From Medicago truncatula (Eukaryota; Streptophyta; Magnoliopsida; Fabales; Fabaceae), in the NCBI RefSeq assembly GCF_003473485.1, contig NC_053046.1:4784001-4848000 (forward strand): DNA of 64,000 nt, read 5' to 3'. A model generated the notes under the pieces. The model did no database searches and was not told where the DNA came from. It saw nothing but the letters and a program-made list of their open reading frames with translations. Position numbers and translations under genes: made by a program. Of the stretch, positions 12,789 through 25,170 are shown piece after piece. Numbering within the stretch: the first letter of the stretch is position 1; every line of letters begins with the position of its first letter.

Positions 12789-15700
12789 CTAGCACCTAAT
12801 CTCGTATGATCCTGCTTTTGTGATATAGCGAACCCATTCAACAGTGTTGTACCCACTCTTTTCCCACACCTTCAGAGAGTAAATTAGATAAAACCGCTGA
12901 GTTCCAAAAAAATGCAAAATAAAAAGAAATGAAGAGCATACTAATGCATGACAGATACCTTAAGAAAACGGACACGTAAACCAGATGCTGTGAACATGGG
13001 AACCTGCAATAAATAGAAATAAGATAGGTAGATCGAGCTACTGCATGAAGAGAAAGACGAGTTTGGAGAGATGTGTGTGCCATGCAGGTGAATGTGACAT
13101 ATTACTTCAAAAGTTTTGCCTACGGTGGAGGAACAATAACCACAACAACAGTTGCCCAAAATGAGAATGGCATTTGAAAAAGAATAACTTTTTATCAATA
13201 CGCAATTGAAGAAGTGGATATGCTGCAAACCGTGTCTGCCAGTGCAAACTAAAACAAAAGAGTATATGCAAATCTGATGATGAATAATCCAGAATTTCAC
13301 TCAATAACATATATTTTTAACCTGACACTAACTAAGCTAAGATAAATTACACATCCAACAAATTTCATGAATAAGCCTTCATAAATACTTCTACGGTAAT
13401 CAGGATGTTTCATCTTATTTTCATGGGATTTGTTGAAGTAACTGATAACAAACCTGAAACTCCATCTGAATAGGTGGTCTAGTCCATGATTTCTTTTCAG
13501 TCATCGTAGAAATAAGTTCAATTTCTGCGCTCAAAGTTGGCTCAGTTTGCCCAGGAAATTTTCTTATCCTGCAAAAAGTTGTTTTTAGCTTTATATAAAT
13601 TCTCAATAATATCTTATGAAGACAGCATGCAACTTATATGAAAATAATTTAACCAGGTTATCTGTTTGATTATAGACATACCTTACAGCTGATACATAAA
13701 TATAAATACTTGTGAATAAACGCTTCATTAAGTTGTTTACTAAAGCATACTCAATAACCAATTTCAATGACCTTTATTTCATATAGAAATCATAATAAAG
13801 CGAGACACTTACTTCCAAACTAAACAATCAATAGCTGCATTATATTTTGCTCGACCGGATGTGACTGTGAAACTCGTTTTTGCTGTTTGTTTTGGCACAG
13901 GAATTTTGACAACAACCCCTAGTGCAAACATCTTTGCACCAAAGACACTCTTTACCTGAAAAAACATGTTAAAAAATAAACAAAAGGAACAATTGGAGGA
14001 TATTTGACCTTAATTCGATTTGACCTGCAGCATTAAATTTTTCAAACCTTAACATTTACTTCCATCCGTGTTCGACCAAGTTCCTTGATGGTTGGCAATA
14101 CTTTGAAGGGAAGATTAACACCCTCAGTGATACGATACCTGATATTATAAAATTGTTTTAGCAAAAAAACTGACACCATTGATAATTAATTTGATCCTAT
14201 ATTTCTTGTGATTTGTGTAAAACCAAGCGATGCAAATTGATAAAGTAGATTTCTTTGAAATACAAAAATCAGCTTTGAATTTCATGCTAACATTCTCAAG
14301 GAGGTGACTATCACTTCAATGGTACAAACACTATCAAACAAAGAAAATAATCTAACAACAAAAGGAGCATAACAACTACATTACAATAACAATAAAAATA
14401 TTTTCCCACTTGGTGATGTCGGGTAAATGGATCAATTGATGCCAAAATATCCTATCACGAGTCATGTTAATGAAAGACTACTTAAATCCAAAAAAAAGAA
14501 GCTAAATTAGCCCACCTAAATTGGCACTGGGGAGAATCGAACCTGTCAACCTGAGACCTCGAGGAGGAGCACACTCCCAGGTCCCAAACCAATACTTAAA
14601 TCCAAAAAAATTAATGGTTTGATGTATAGTTTTCATGAATAAAGGAGTTATAAAAAAAACCTTTCTAAATAAATGAAACAAGTCCAGGAAATTGTGAACA
14701 GCATGAACAGAAAAAAGAATTCCAGGACAATATCAGGTAATAGCATGTAAGCCAAATTACGCCTGCAGTCTTTTAAGTTTGACCCAGTTCCTGGATAGGC
14801 CCTTGAGTTTTTTTTTTCTTTCTCTGAATTGGTCGTTTGTGTTATTACCAATGCGTCTGCATTGTTAACCTTCACGCTATTATCAGCTTGCACTATTGTC
14901 CACTCAAAGATTTTCCATTAAAAAATAAGCCATGTGGCCGGATAAACCCAGAAAAAATCCATAGTTATCTTTTTCCTTCTCCCATATCTCATTGAAACCC
15001 AGAAAACCCCTAAATTTCCAGAAGAAAAAAAAACATAATCAAAACTAAAACTAAAGTTAAACTCTAATTCCCAAATCAAAGTCACAAACCATCTGATTGC
15101 ATATTCCTCTCATTTCCTAAGTCTCCCCCTCTCATCTCATCTCAGATATGAGAGGATCCTAATAACGGGAGTTATGTCACAGTTTTCATTTATTTCTCTA
15201 GTAGTTATAATTGATCTACCAATTTGCGGTCGATGACACGCTGCTTTGGAAAGATAAAAAGCAAACTTTCACAATGTTGCAAGTCTTGATAGCAATATAT
15301 GTCAACTTCTTAGGATGGGTATAACTTGATAAAATGGAGTACTAGACGCCCATAAGTAGGATTACCAATGAAGTGAACCTTGTGACTCCATCCGTGGTAA
15401 TAAAGAACTGGGTGAGTCCCCGTGAGCATAGCTCAATTGGTAGGGACAATGCATTATAATATGCAGGGGTCGGGTGAATTCTAGCCACTAGGCTACTTGA
15501 CCAAAAACAAAAGGAGAACGGGGTGAAAATGGGGCAATTGTAACCAATATTATCCAAGTTCAATTAAGCTCTCAATGTTGTTTAAGGTGGACTATTGGAG
15601 TGTCTTAGATGGAACAAAGCTCTTTCAAAGAAGACTAGATGCAATAATCCGTTTCCCTATCAAAGTTTGATGGTGATGAAGATCTACCACGAAATAGGAT

Positions 15701-18700
15701 ATCAAGTGCCTAGTACAAAAGTCAACAGAAGCTCGGAGAGTGGCTTTGAAATAGTTACTAGCAAATGGTTTAAAGGAGGCAGAGAGATTGAATTTCAAAC
15801 CCTTCTACCCACTTGTCCTATTTCCTACAAAGGTATGCATGTGATATTTTTGGTGTAGGTTCATAAAAATTTGACAAACAAGAATCAACAGGCATGAGCT
15901 TACTTCATCAGTTCAAATTCACCATCTGGAGGCACAAAACTAACAGTCTTCTCCGAGTTGAACCTCGTCAAATTTACACATTGATGGAAAGTGACGTCAT
16001 CAAGCTCAATAGTTTTGCCACTGCAAAATAGAGATTTATTGATAAATAAATTATCACAATATTAGAGCAAACAAAACAGGAGGGTCTAATGTCTTCCCAG
16101 TACAGCATGTTAGAAGGACCAAATTGGAAAAATGAGAAATTGAAAACAGCAACCATATTATTTACTATTACCAGGTAACATAAAGACATAAGCAAAACTT
16201 TTAAATAAAAATGTCAAAGGAAAATTTCATCGGGAGGTAAAATGTGGGGAAATCATGTCCAGATGATAAAAACCTTTTAGTAGGGCGTGATTTAAGTTGT
16301 GACTCTTTCTCAAGGCCAATCTTGTCATTCAAACCCAACTTCAAATCAGGCATTCCAGATAGAAAGCACTTCATAAGAATCTTCCCCGTTACATCACAGC
16401 GCAGAACAACGCCTAAAACCATAAAACAGTTAGCAGGCAATCTAGTAAACAGCAACATGCAATCAAAGGACGTGATCATAACTCACCTTTTGACGACATA
16501 AGAAGATTCACACTCTCCACAATATCTAGGAACACCTGTAATATACAATGTTGTAAAATTGTAATAGAATGGAAATAATCATAAAGAATGGATGTCAGAT
16601 GGTAGAAAATCCACCTCATTCTTTTTGTATACAAGGCCTTCTCTCCGCCAACCAACAGCACCCGTAACTTGTAACGTCGCATTTGGAACAGGCCTCTCTG
16701 ATGCCTGTTTCTCCCAACCATTGCACGCATTAATAAAGGAAATAAAGGACTAAATGGAATATTCAACAGACAATACATATTAAGAAATGAAAACAATAAA
16801 ACAAAGAAAAAATTGAACCAATAACTTGAGATATATAACGAACAGATATCAGTGGGATGTCCCCCTCCCCCAAAAAAAATGAATTGCAGAGACAAAATTT
16901 TCTTGCAAGTAATACTTTGAAATTTGGTATATACCAGCAGGTAAATATTTTACTCTCCAAGGTTCCCTTTTTAAAAAAAAAATGTTTGTATGCGCCATGA
17001 ACATGATTGTATCCTATCGCATCTGCGACCAAGTCCTTATTTCAAGGTATTTACATAAGCATGTGCAACTAACCTTGGATGAAAAAGGGGAACGGACTCC
17101 TTCTTGAGTGATATAAAGCTTTAAGATCTCCGGTGAAAGATTTTGTGGATAACCAAAGTCCATGATTTCTGCAAATACGTGTGAGTAGTTATCACTAACA
17201 ATGATTCGAATGATAAATATGTTGTCACAAAAACAACACATGGTCTTTTATTATAGTTATACAAAATTATTGAACCTGTTAGCAAAATAGATAGATGCAC
17301 AATGCAAAACACCTTATAAAGTTATCAAGCAAAAGCACCGTTGCAGTTTCATTTCAAATACACGAGCGCGAAACATTAGCTACTACCATTGCAGTTCCCT
17401 GGCTTATTATCTATTGGCTTAAATATGTTGTTGGTCCATGCAAATATACCATTTTTTGCTTCTAGTCCCTATACATTTTTTTGTTTGCTTTTAATCCTCG
17501 CAAATATATCGCTTTTTACTTTTATTCCTTATTGTTTTATTTTAGTCCATGTAAAATTTGTTCAAGTTGAAATTGGTCTCGGTAATATGTGCGAGTGAAA
17601 CATCCATTCTAGTCCTTATGTGGCCCATATTGGAGGGGCTAAAATCAAATTCTCTACATATTACAGGGACCAATTTCAACGTAAACAAATATTCCAGGGA
17701 CTATGGTGGAAATTCCGCCTTCATTGCGGCCCGCCCCTAGCCGCATAATTGCAGCATTTGGGTTGCCTTCATTGCAGCCTCCAACACCTTCATTGTGTTG
17801 GGTGTGAAGGGGTGGATTTAGTCACACATTGCTTAGAGATATGGCATGTGTAGTGTTTATAAAGCATGGGCAGCCCTCACCTTACAAGCGGGTTTTGTAA
17901 GGATGAGTTAGGCCCAATATAAAATCTGAGAGACTAAAACAAAACAACAAGAACCATATACAATAAGTGGTATATTTGCAAGGACTAAAAGCAAAGAATT
18001 TTTTGCAAGGATCAAAAACAAAAGTGTGATATTTGCAGGGACCAAAAAACATATTTACACCTTATCTATTTTAACCAAGGCAGTTTATATTAAATTCTCT
18101 AGAGCTGATGGAATTATGACTATCATTTTGGTCAAACAATTATTACTGATATAACTTAGAGTTTGCAACAGGAATGAAAATTGCAAGCCTCAGCGAAAGC
18201 TATGTATCTCACCCTTAGCTAGCCTAGAGTTTCTGTCAACTACAAGATAAACGTAATAGTTTACAAGAGGATTATTTATCTTTTTAACATATAATGGCCC
18301 AGTTTGATAAACTGTGTCATAATTTTCTTTTTAAAAGCAGTGAACGGTACCATATGTGTGTTGTATTTCATATATTTCAATCAACTTCTAATTATAAATT
18401 TTGTAAGGCACAGAATAATGCTCTTGCATCGCCCTCTTCGTATAAGACTATAAGTACCCAATTTTTTATGCAAACCAGAAAGATAGAAGAAAAAAAAATC
18501 ATCCCAAGGAGAATGTTTGGTTTTACTACCAAGACAAACGAATAATGTTTGATACTCAATAGTGAAGAATCGTAACTATTACAGCATAAAATGAGAAGTT
18601 TGGAAACTATGAAGTAAACGAAAAAAGAAGAAAATTGGAAAACACGAGAACTAGCTTCTTAATGCTAACTTGCCATCTCCCATGATTCCAAAATACCCCA

Positions 18701-20740
18701 TCTCCTATTCATAACTGTCTGGCATTTTACACTCTATGGCCCCCACTCAATTCGCACTTGCATAACCGCACCTCTCCAGTATTTTTCCTCCAGTCGTCCC
18801 TTTTTCCCTTATTATTAGTTATATAGACATAGAATGCACCTTACAGAATCAAGGGTCCATCACTTTCACATATGTAAATCACTAACTCTTCAATTCAATA
18901 AAAAAAACTTGGCAAGATATAAGAACATAGCTAGAAAATATTCTTCTAACTAACAGCACTATTAACTAAAATCCTTGCATTAGCTTTCAGCGGTAGCAGG
19001 TATTACAAAACAATACCAAAATTGAACATTAAAAGAATTTAATTCATCAACATGCAGATTACATACCATCTAGAAGCTCATAAATGAGTACAAAATTGTT
19101 GCGAATTGCATCCTCGTCAAAAGCGCCACCAAAATATGATTTGAATAGTGCAACAGCCTTCAAAGAAAATAAGACATACAACAATCATTTATATAATCAC
19201 ATGCAAATATTAATTATAATCAAACATCAAGAATGCACAAGCAACAAAGACATCAAAGCCTTCGTCTCAGATAGATTACAAAGGATGGATAGAATACAAA
19301 ATGAATCATCATAATGTAATGGCCAAAGCCAAGCATCAGATAAATGGCAATGAAAATCAGAGGTTAAATACCTCTACAACAAACTTGAAAGCACAAGCTA
19401 CATTAGCATTGGTACTGACAACAATCACAATATAGACATTGCTGATCCTCATGTAAAAGAAAGAGCATCCACCAATCTGCTTCACAGGACAGGTACCAAG
19501 TTCTTTCGTTTGCATTATATGCGTCCGAAAAGCATCAACCATATTTCCCCTGTAAAGCAACAAATAATAACATACAGTCAAGCACCCAATAGTATCATAA
19601 ATTAACCTCCAACAACTCAATCAACAAATCCAGTGTTCCCAAAAAGGCATTAATATTATAAACTAGTCCTGGTTTCTTTTATAAATTATATTTCTGCCCA
19701 ATGTTTCGATTTCTGACTCAAACACAGATTCTGTATCGGGTTGTTGTGTTCCACTACCACCCCTAAGCTTTTTCACCGCAGCTATGTGACCCGTTTTCAC
19801 CTTCACTTTATAACCCGAACCTCCTCCTAATAAATTGTCAATTGTTAAAAAAGGAATTATATCTTCTTCATTGAACCCTACTCTCTGAAACGTGGTTGTC
19901 ATAAAAGCCCGTTTGGATTTTCCAACAAAAGAAGGGTACTTTTTCTTCAAAACCACAAAAGAGACGCAAAAACGGACACAACAAAAGAAACTAAAACAAT
20001 TATGGCAACAACGGAAAAGGGTTTGTGTTTCGAACAAGAAAAAAGGTTTTCATAAACATTGCTAGTACATAAACCCGGGTTACCTGTTAGACCCGACAAA
20101 AAAAACTTTATAGTTAAAACCTGTAGGTACCTCAACGTTAGGTTCATTAACTCAACCGGAATCTTCCCCATTAAAAGATTAACGGGAAGATCAAGGTATA
20201 TCAAATCAGCCAAATTACAAAATTCCGGTGGGAAAATTAAACCGGTAAAGCTACAAGTTTAGCTCATTTAATTCAGTCCATGAAGTAACATTACCGGGAA
20301 TCACTCAGGTAAACATATTCTCCTGCATATTAGCAGACAAATTCTAGGGTTTTCCAAAGAGGCTTTAATACTTAATATTATAAACTAGTCCTAGCTGCAT
20401 TACACTAAAATGTTCTACATATCTAGCGCAAGAAAAATTTCGAAAATTGAAACTGTGATGCCATAACATACACGCTGCTTCAATCTAGAAATTCTCAATA
20501 ATTTCCCTATAAGCACAAATTATTCTTAATCCGAACTCAGAAACTAGGTCATAACAAATTTGAGAGTGTGAAAACATAGAAACGGTTCATTTTGATTTCG
20601 TTTCATCAGTGAAGATCTCTACTGAGAAAGAGAGAGAGGAGGAGGAAGAGATTTTACCCGACATCGTCACGATAGAGACGATTGATGAGAACGTCACCAC
20701 GGAGGTTCAAGAAGTAAACAGCGGAAGCAGCCACCGGCAT
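12789..20740 (-). CDS. AP2M: AP-2 clathrin adaptor complex subunit mu
   Basis: Thirteen exons on the minus strand: 20740-20658, 19549-19372, 19157-19067, 17168-17074, 16704-16615, 16535-16487, 16412-16274, 16020-15904, 14138-14048, 13955-13813, 13568-13454, 13003-12959 and 12869-12789. They sum to 1317 bases, 438 aa plus TAG, exactly the length of Arabidopsis AP2M. The protein starts [18 protein letters not shown], has the N-terminal longin-like part ([27 protein letters not shown] core) and then the mu-homology domain ([51 protein letters not shown]) and ends KAGSYEIRC. In plants this subunit recognises YxxPhi cargo signals and works in clathrin-mediated endocytosis at the plasma membrane. 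All introns are GT-AG and no frame is broken. Intron 1 contains a receptor-kinase gene fragment, intron 3 a Mutator-like MITE and intron 8 tRNA-derived SINE pieces, so the gene tolerates large insertions. Confidence 0.97.
14505..14590 (-). repeat. tRNA-like SINE fragment in AP2M intron 8
   Basis: Read on the minus strand the piece contains GGTTCGATTCTCCCC, a good internal B-box of a tRNA-type Pol III promoter, preceded by GGTCTCAGGTTGAC. No cloverleaf can be completed, so this is a repeat fragment and not a tRNA gene. Confidence 0.4.
15419..15515 (+). repeat. tRNA-derived SINE fragment in AP2M intron 8
   Basis: GTGAGCATAGCTCAATTGG (A-box like) is followed about 30 bases later by GGGGTCGGGTGAATTC (decayed B-box). 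This is the head of a SINE type common in legume genomes. The tail and target duplication are not clear, so it is probably truncated. Confidence 0.5.
17416..18061. mobile_element. Mutator-like MITE, family GGCTTAAAT, in AP2M intron 3
   Basis: The ends GGCTTAAATATGTT and AACATATTTACACC are inverted and flanked by the perfect 9-bp duplication TTATCTATT (17407-17415 and 18062-18070). Inside each arm a short unit of the kind tttgcaaggaccaaaa is repeated several times, so the arms are themselves built of degenerate tandem units in opposite orientation. No open frame of note. It lies between AP2M exons 3 and 4 and would be removed with the intron. Confidence 0.85.
19671..20371 (-). pseudogene. LRR receptor-like kinase (HAESA-like) gene fragment in AP2M intron 1
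   Basis: Minus-strand translation gives, in order, the end of a leucine-rich repeat ([20 protein letters not shown]), a Cys-containing juxtamembrane piece (NPGLCTS), one membrane segment ([20 protein letters not shown]), a basic stop-transfer KKKYPSF, then the start of a kinase domain ([34 protein letters not shown]). The order and wording match HAESA-LIKE (HSL) receptor kinases. It is non-functional: stop codons in the LRR, a frame change near 19950-20000, residues missing from the glycine loop, and it stops before the catalytic loop. The piece is bounded by a perfect 21-bp direct repeat (19650-19670 and 20372-20392) and has no poly(A) tail. It lies inside AP2M intron 1 in the same orientation. 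Confidence 0.85.
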
Positions 20741-23549
20741 CTCCGATCCAGTGTATCAACTTCCAATTTCACCGACGAAGAGGTTCGCCGGAAGAAGATC
20801 AATCGGAAACGGTGGTTTCGCCGTAGATCTGTGGAGGAGCGAAAACGAAACGACGTCGTCGACGGTGAGAGGAGAAGAGAAGAAGCGGAAACAAAATGAG
20901 AAGAAAAGTATTCAGACTCCGTTATGAGTCGTCGAATTGACGATACACCAAGTTTGACAATACACCTCCCTTTGGCACGTGCGTCTTATGCACCGTCAGT
21001 GTAAATTTAAGTTGTGTGCTCATCTAAGCAACCGTAATTTATATAGAGATCGACGGTGTAAAACACTTTTGCATACATAATCAATCAAATCATTCTAAAT
21101 AGCCACATAAATTAAAAATATTAACTAATATAACCATTTTAAATGTTTTGATTAGTTGTATGTGCAAAATTGTTTTGAACTGTCAACACATCGGTATTAA
21201 ACTCATTTATATATATCTATTGGTGGTGTACAAATGTTTTACACAACATTTTATGATGTGTTATCACGTCATGAGTTAAAAAAACATACTTGTGATGTCT
21301 TATCAAATGATGTAATAACATATCGGAGGGTGTATGTCTAAGAGTGAACGATATATATATAAATTAAACTCTTGTGATTTATTGACAATTTTTTTTATCA
21401 TGTTAACTAGTGTCTTAAGGTTAATGGCGTAAGGTAAGGAGCTATTGGCTTCGGGGCTCTTTCTAAAAGACATTTTAATGAATAAAAGTTTATGTATTTA
21501 GTCTAAATTTTGAATCATATATATCAATTTTTGTTGCCTCAAATGTCTCTTATAAACATGATCATAAGGAGTAAAAAATGAATTAAGAAATAAATTTTAC
21601 ACCAAAGAGATAGATGTTTAAACTTTGGGTTAAGATTCATTTTAGTCCATGAGAAAATTCACAAGACTCGATTTAGTGGAACACAAAAATATTTAAACTT
21701 TCAATTTCTCTTGTAACAAACTACTAAATAATCTCTTACTTTCACTTTTTTATTTCCTCAATATCCTTTTTTTTCAAGTGGCTAAAAATTTTGTGAAAAG
21801 TGAGGTGTTTGGGGTTCAAAAACTATTTCGTCTATATTTATAGAGGAGTGATATTTGTATAACTAAATTTAGACAACTATAGTGACAATCATTTTTCCTC
21901 TCTTCTTATTGGATAGAAATAATAGAGAGAGAGAACAAGAGAGAGAATAAAAACACATATGAGTATGAGAGAGAGAGAGAGTTGTTCCAAAAGTTGTCAA
22001 AAAGTAGTTGTATAAATATCATTTCTCGTATTTATATCTACATTATAAATTGAAAGATAGTAATGCAAAGTGCAAACCCTGATATTCAACCATAATACCT
22101 AGTTTGTCTATTTTGCTCTTATTTTTTCTCACCTTATTTCAATTTTGTCCTCCCACATTTTTACTTCACCGCTATAAATATAGAGCTTTGGTGGTGCACA
22201 TCAATTGTTTTTGTCATCCCACTCTTATCTCACATGTCTACTCTATATGATGTTCAATCCTCTCTTGCAAACCCTTCATTAGAAGGATTTTTTGATAAAA
22301 TGTCTCATTTTTATATGTGCTTCAAACGAATTTTTTATATTGTTCATTATGCTAAAATTTATTTCAACCAAATTTCAATATTCTTTAAGCTAAACTGCAT
22401 TTTTCGCCCCCTAAGTTTTAAAATGTTGCGATTTTAACCCCATATTAAAAAAATAAAAATCCTCCAATTTTTTTTTTTTTTTTAGGGGGACAAGTTAACA
22501 TTTCTTTTATTTTTTTTAGTATGATCATAACAAATTTATCAAGTTTATGAGTAAATCCTCCAATTTTTTGTTAATAAATGTAGTTTTTGTTGTTAACCAA
22601 GTTTGTAAGCTCTCTCTTGCGCTAACGCGTGGCATTTCTTCCAACGTAGACATGAGACCAAACACTAAAAAGTATTCCCTCTATTCTTATTTTTATAAGA
22701 AAAAGATATAATAGAAATGTGTAATATCCAAATATACAATAGAAATGTGTAATTCTCTATAGCCTAATTGTCGGAGAATAGAGAAATCCTAATGTATTGA
22801 TCACTTAAGATAACGAAATATTGGTTATAAAGCTTGAATGCTTTAAAATTAGATGATATTGTTAGAAAAAGAAGTTTAGTCTTGTTTGTTTGTAAGTGAA
22901 GGAAGGAAATAGGAAGTAGGAAATGGAGCTCCCCTCTTTTATGGGTGTGTTACGACTTGTCTTTTGTGCTTGGGGAGATTATTTCTCAATGTCAGGATGG
23001 ACTCACTACAGTCTTAATGTGATACCACGGGCAACCGTAATCATCTTGTCTTGGTTGTAGGTTAATCTAGTTTAAACCCTAACCTTGGAACCTTGATATG
23101 TAATGATCTTTTCTCCCTCCACTAGGTTATAACTTACCCGTTACTTGCAATTTAAGTCAAGTCAAGGTGAACTATTTAAATGTCAGATAGAAAAAATTTG
23201 AATGGAAAGTTCATACTTAATTTTTATCAAAATGTGCATATAAATAAAGATAATTGATCATATTTAAGCTTCCCTAAAAAAAATGATCATATTTAAGCTA
23301 TAAAATTTCAACAATTTTTTAAGCCTATTGTCTAAATTATACCATTCACGACTACTGAATGTTAAATTGATCTATACGAAATAGAAAAGTTAAATGAAAC
23401 GAGTTATACTTTTTTTACACTAGTTAGCCTTGTCACCTCAACAAGAATGGTTGTATAAATATCATCATTGTCATTGTAATTAATAAAAAAAAAGAAACTT
23501 CTCTTCCCCAATTTTTTTTTTAAATAGATAAGTAATTTTTTAAATCTAA
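20741..23549. other. Intergenic: AP2M promoter and MITEs
   Basis: The first few hundred bases upstream of 20740 are GC-richer and must carry the AP2M 5' leader and promoter. Further on there is a short MITE (21843-22027), a lone transposon-like end near 22394 (ctaaactgcatttttcgccc) and a Stowaway-like start near 22675 (attccctctattc). The small open frame at 22234-22437 has a TATA-like ctataaatat about 60 bases upstream but no recognisable product. Confidence 0.5.
21843..22027. mobile_element. Short Mutator-like MITE, family GAGAAATGATATTTG, copy 1
   Basis: Left end GAGGAGTGATATTTG and right end (other strand) GAGAAATGATATTTA are inverted, about 20 bp. The 185-bp element is flanked by ATATTTATA and GTATTTATA, a 9-bp duplication with one difference. 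The inside is rich in GAGAGA/CTCTCT. Copies 2 and 3 are at 41608-41779 and 56368-56539. Confidence 0.75.
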
Positions 23550-24163
23550 CTAGTTACAAACCCGTGCTTCGCACGGGTTGTATTATCTTTTTTTCGGAAA
23601 ATTTTGTTATAAAGGAATAGATTATTAGAGACAAACATAGATCACAAACATATAAATCTAAAAAACCATGAAGTATCAACTTAGTTTTAAATAGAATACT
23701 ACTCATAATAGTTACATTATAATAACATACCATCCTATCATTAATATATACTTTTGATATTATATTTGTCCATTGACGGGTTGAATTACGTATCTTGTAA
23801 AAAATTTGTTCTAAAAGAAAATATTATTATTCCAAAACATGGAAAATGTATTATACTTGGTATCCTTCCTTGATATGATAGCAATTTCAATCCACATGGT
23901 CTTATTCTTATAAGGTGTGAGAAGCTAGAAACTATCTACAATCTTCCACGTGACTACCGTGTCACATGAATGAGTATCTTCAATAACAACAAATAATTCA
24001 ATTTGCCAAACACTTTCTACTGAGCTAATAATGGACAAAGTAAACTCTCTTTTGAAATATTGAATAACCAAAAGCATGGATAAAGAGAACTCATAACTTC
24101 CATGAACAATTCATAAGTGGTCGGTATATATTTATATTCGGCTACCCCAAATATCAGTAGACC

Positions 24164-24299
24164 GCTTTCCCAAAGGTTTGCTAGTTGGAGTCACAATTGA
24201 ATCAGTAGCAGCAACTTCGTCTTTGTTGCTTGCTTTCCCAAAGGTTTACTAGTTGGAGTCACAATTGAATCAGTAGCAGCAACTTCGTCTTTGTTGCTT
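24164..24299 (-). repeat. 68-bp tandem duplication in a possible RPA-like relic
   Basis: Two copies of a 68-bp unit (24164-24231, 24232-24299) differ at one visible base. On the minus strand the unit lies in an open frame running from 24409, with DEVAATDSIVTPTSKPLGK. Because 68 is not a multiple of three the duplication shifts the frame; the second copy would continue KRSTDIWGSRI and stop. The Ser/Thr/Pro-rich tail recalls the C-terminus of Helitron-associated RPA1-like proteins, but this is only a weak resemblance. Confidence 0.6.
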
Positions 24300-24714
24300 G
24301 AATCAACCACTTCAATAAGCAGAATTATATAAACTTCGTCTTTGGAACAAAGTGTTTGCTGAGTGCCAATTCTAGTTCTAAGCAGAATTGTGTTGATTTT
24401 GTGTGGCATAATAGAATGAGAGGTTTCATTTCATTACTGTTGTTTTCCTTTTTAATAAAAAAATTCTATGACTTATATAAACTTTGTATGCTTATTGAAC
24501 TCAAGCTAGAAAAGTCACAAACCCATTAAACCATAAATTAAATTATCGGCATTAACATGCCAATTTGTGAATCAATATACCAAAAAAATAACAAAAGATA
24601 CAATTTAAAATTGTAAACTTATATTAATACAAAGACAAATTAAAGCAACAACATAATAATAGTCAATGAATCTCAAAATGGTTGATGGAGGGTAATTCAT
24701 AATGGTTTGAGGCA

Positions 24715-25170
24715 TTAGTAGTGAGTCTTTGAGCAATCCGGAGGATGGAAAGCCAAGGGACCAGCTGCATATATAATAGCCTAATACCTACTTCCACGCA
24801 ATCTCTTGTTCTCATAACGAAGTGGAGATCCATTCAAACCGTAATTAACATTCGCGAGAACGCTGCAACTTTCAGGAGGAGAACAAACAGGCTTCACGAA
24901 GCAAGAGTGAAGTGGATGATCTTTTATATAATGCTGCATCTTGAATCCTTCTAGTTGTGCATATAGGTAACCATTTTTGTCTGTCCGAAAAACCTTGTAG
25001 TAACTAACATGACCTTTGCAGGTGATGCTTACTTTGGCTGAAGGAATTGGCTTGGCTCCATTTAGAGACCAGGTTCCAGAATGGTCACAGGTTTGACAGC
25101 AGACTGTAGTTTCCACAACCACATCTATTTTCTTCTCTGTTGTATATGGAATAGCTTCAGTAGCATCAAA
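24715..25170 (-). pseudogene. Pollen Ole e 1/extensin-like (AGP31-type PAC) domain fragment
   Basis: The minus strand encodes VVVETTVCCQTCDHSGTWSL, GAKPIPSAKVSITCKGH, EGFKMQHYIKDHPLHSC and VNYGLNGSPLRYENKRLRGS, the Cys-spaced domain of secreted Ole e 1/extensin-family cell-wall proteins such as AGP30/AGP31. After GSRY the frame hits TAG at 24783-24781 but then goes on in frame as AIIYAAGPLAFHPPDC to TAA at 24715, which is the normal family C-terminus. So one nonsense codon removes the last 22 residues. No signal peptide or Lys/Pro-rich N-terminal part is found upstream; the frame is closed at about 25180. I read it as a captured, broken gene piece within the putative Helitron. Confidence 0.75.

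Noticed and set aside
12941-13310. Minus-strand frames of 67-119 aa overlapping each other
   Set aside because: They run across AP2M intron 11 and exon 12; only the piece [15 protein letters not shown] is real coding sequence and it is in the AP2M model.
16244-16501. Plus-strand frame of 85 aa
   Set aside because: It is the antisense shadow of AP2M exon 7.
22234-22437. Plus-strand frame of 67 aa with an upstream TATA-like sequence
   Set aside because: No recognisable domain, and the end of the frame runs into a transposon-like terminus at 22394.
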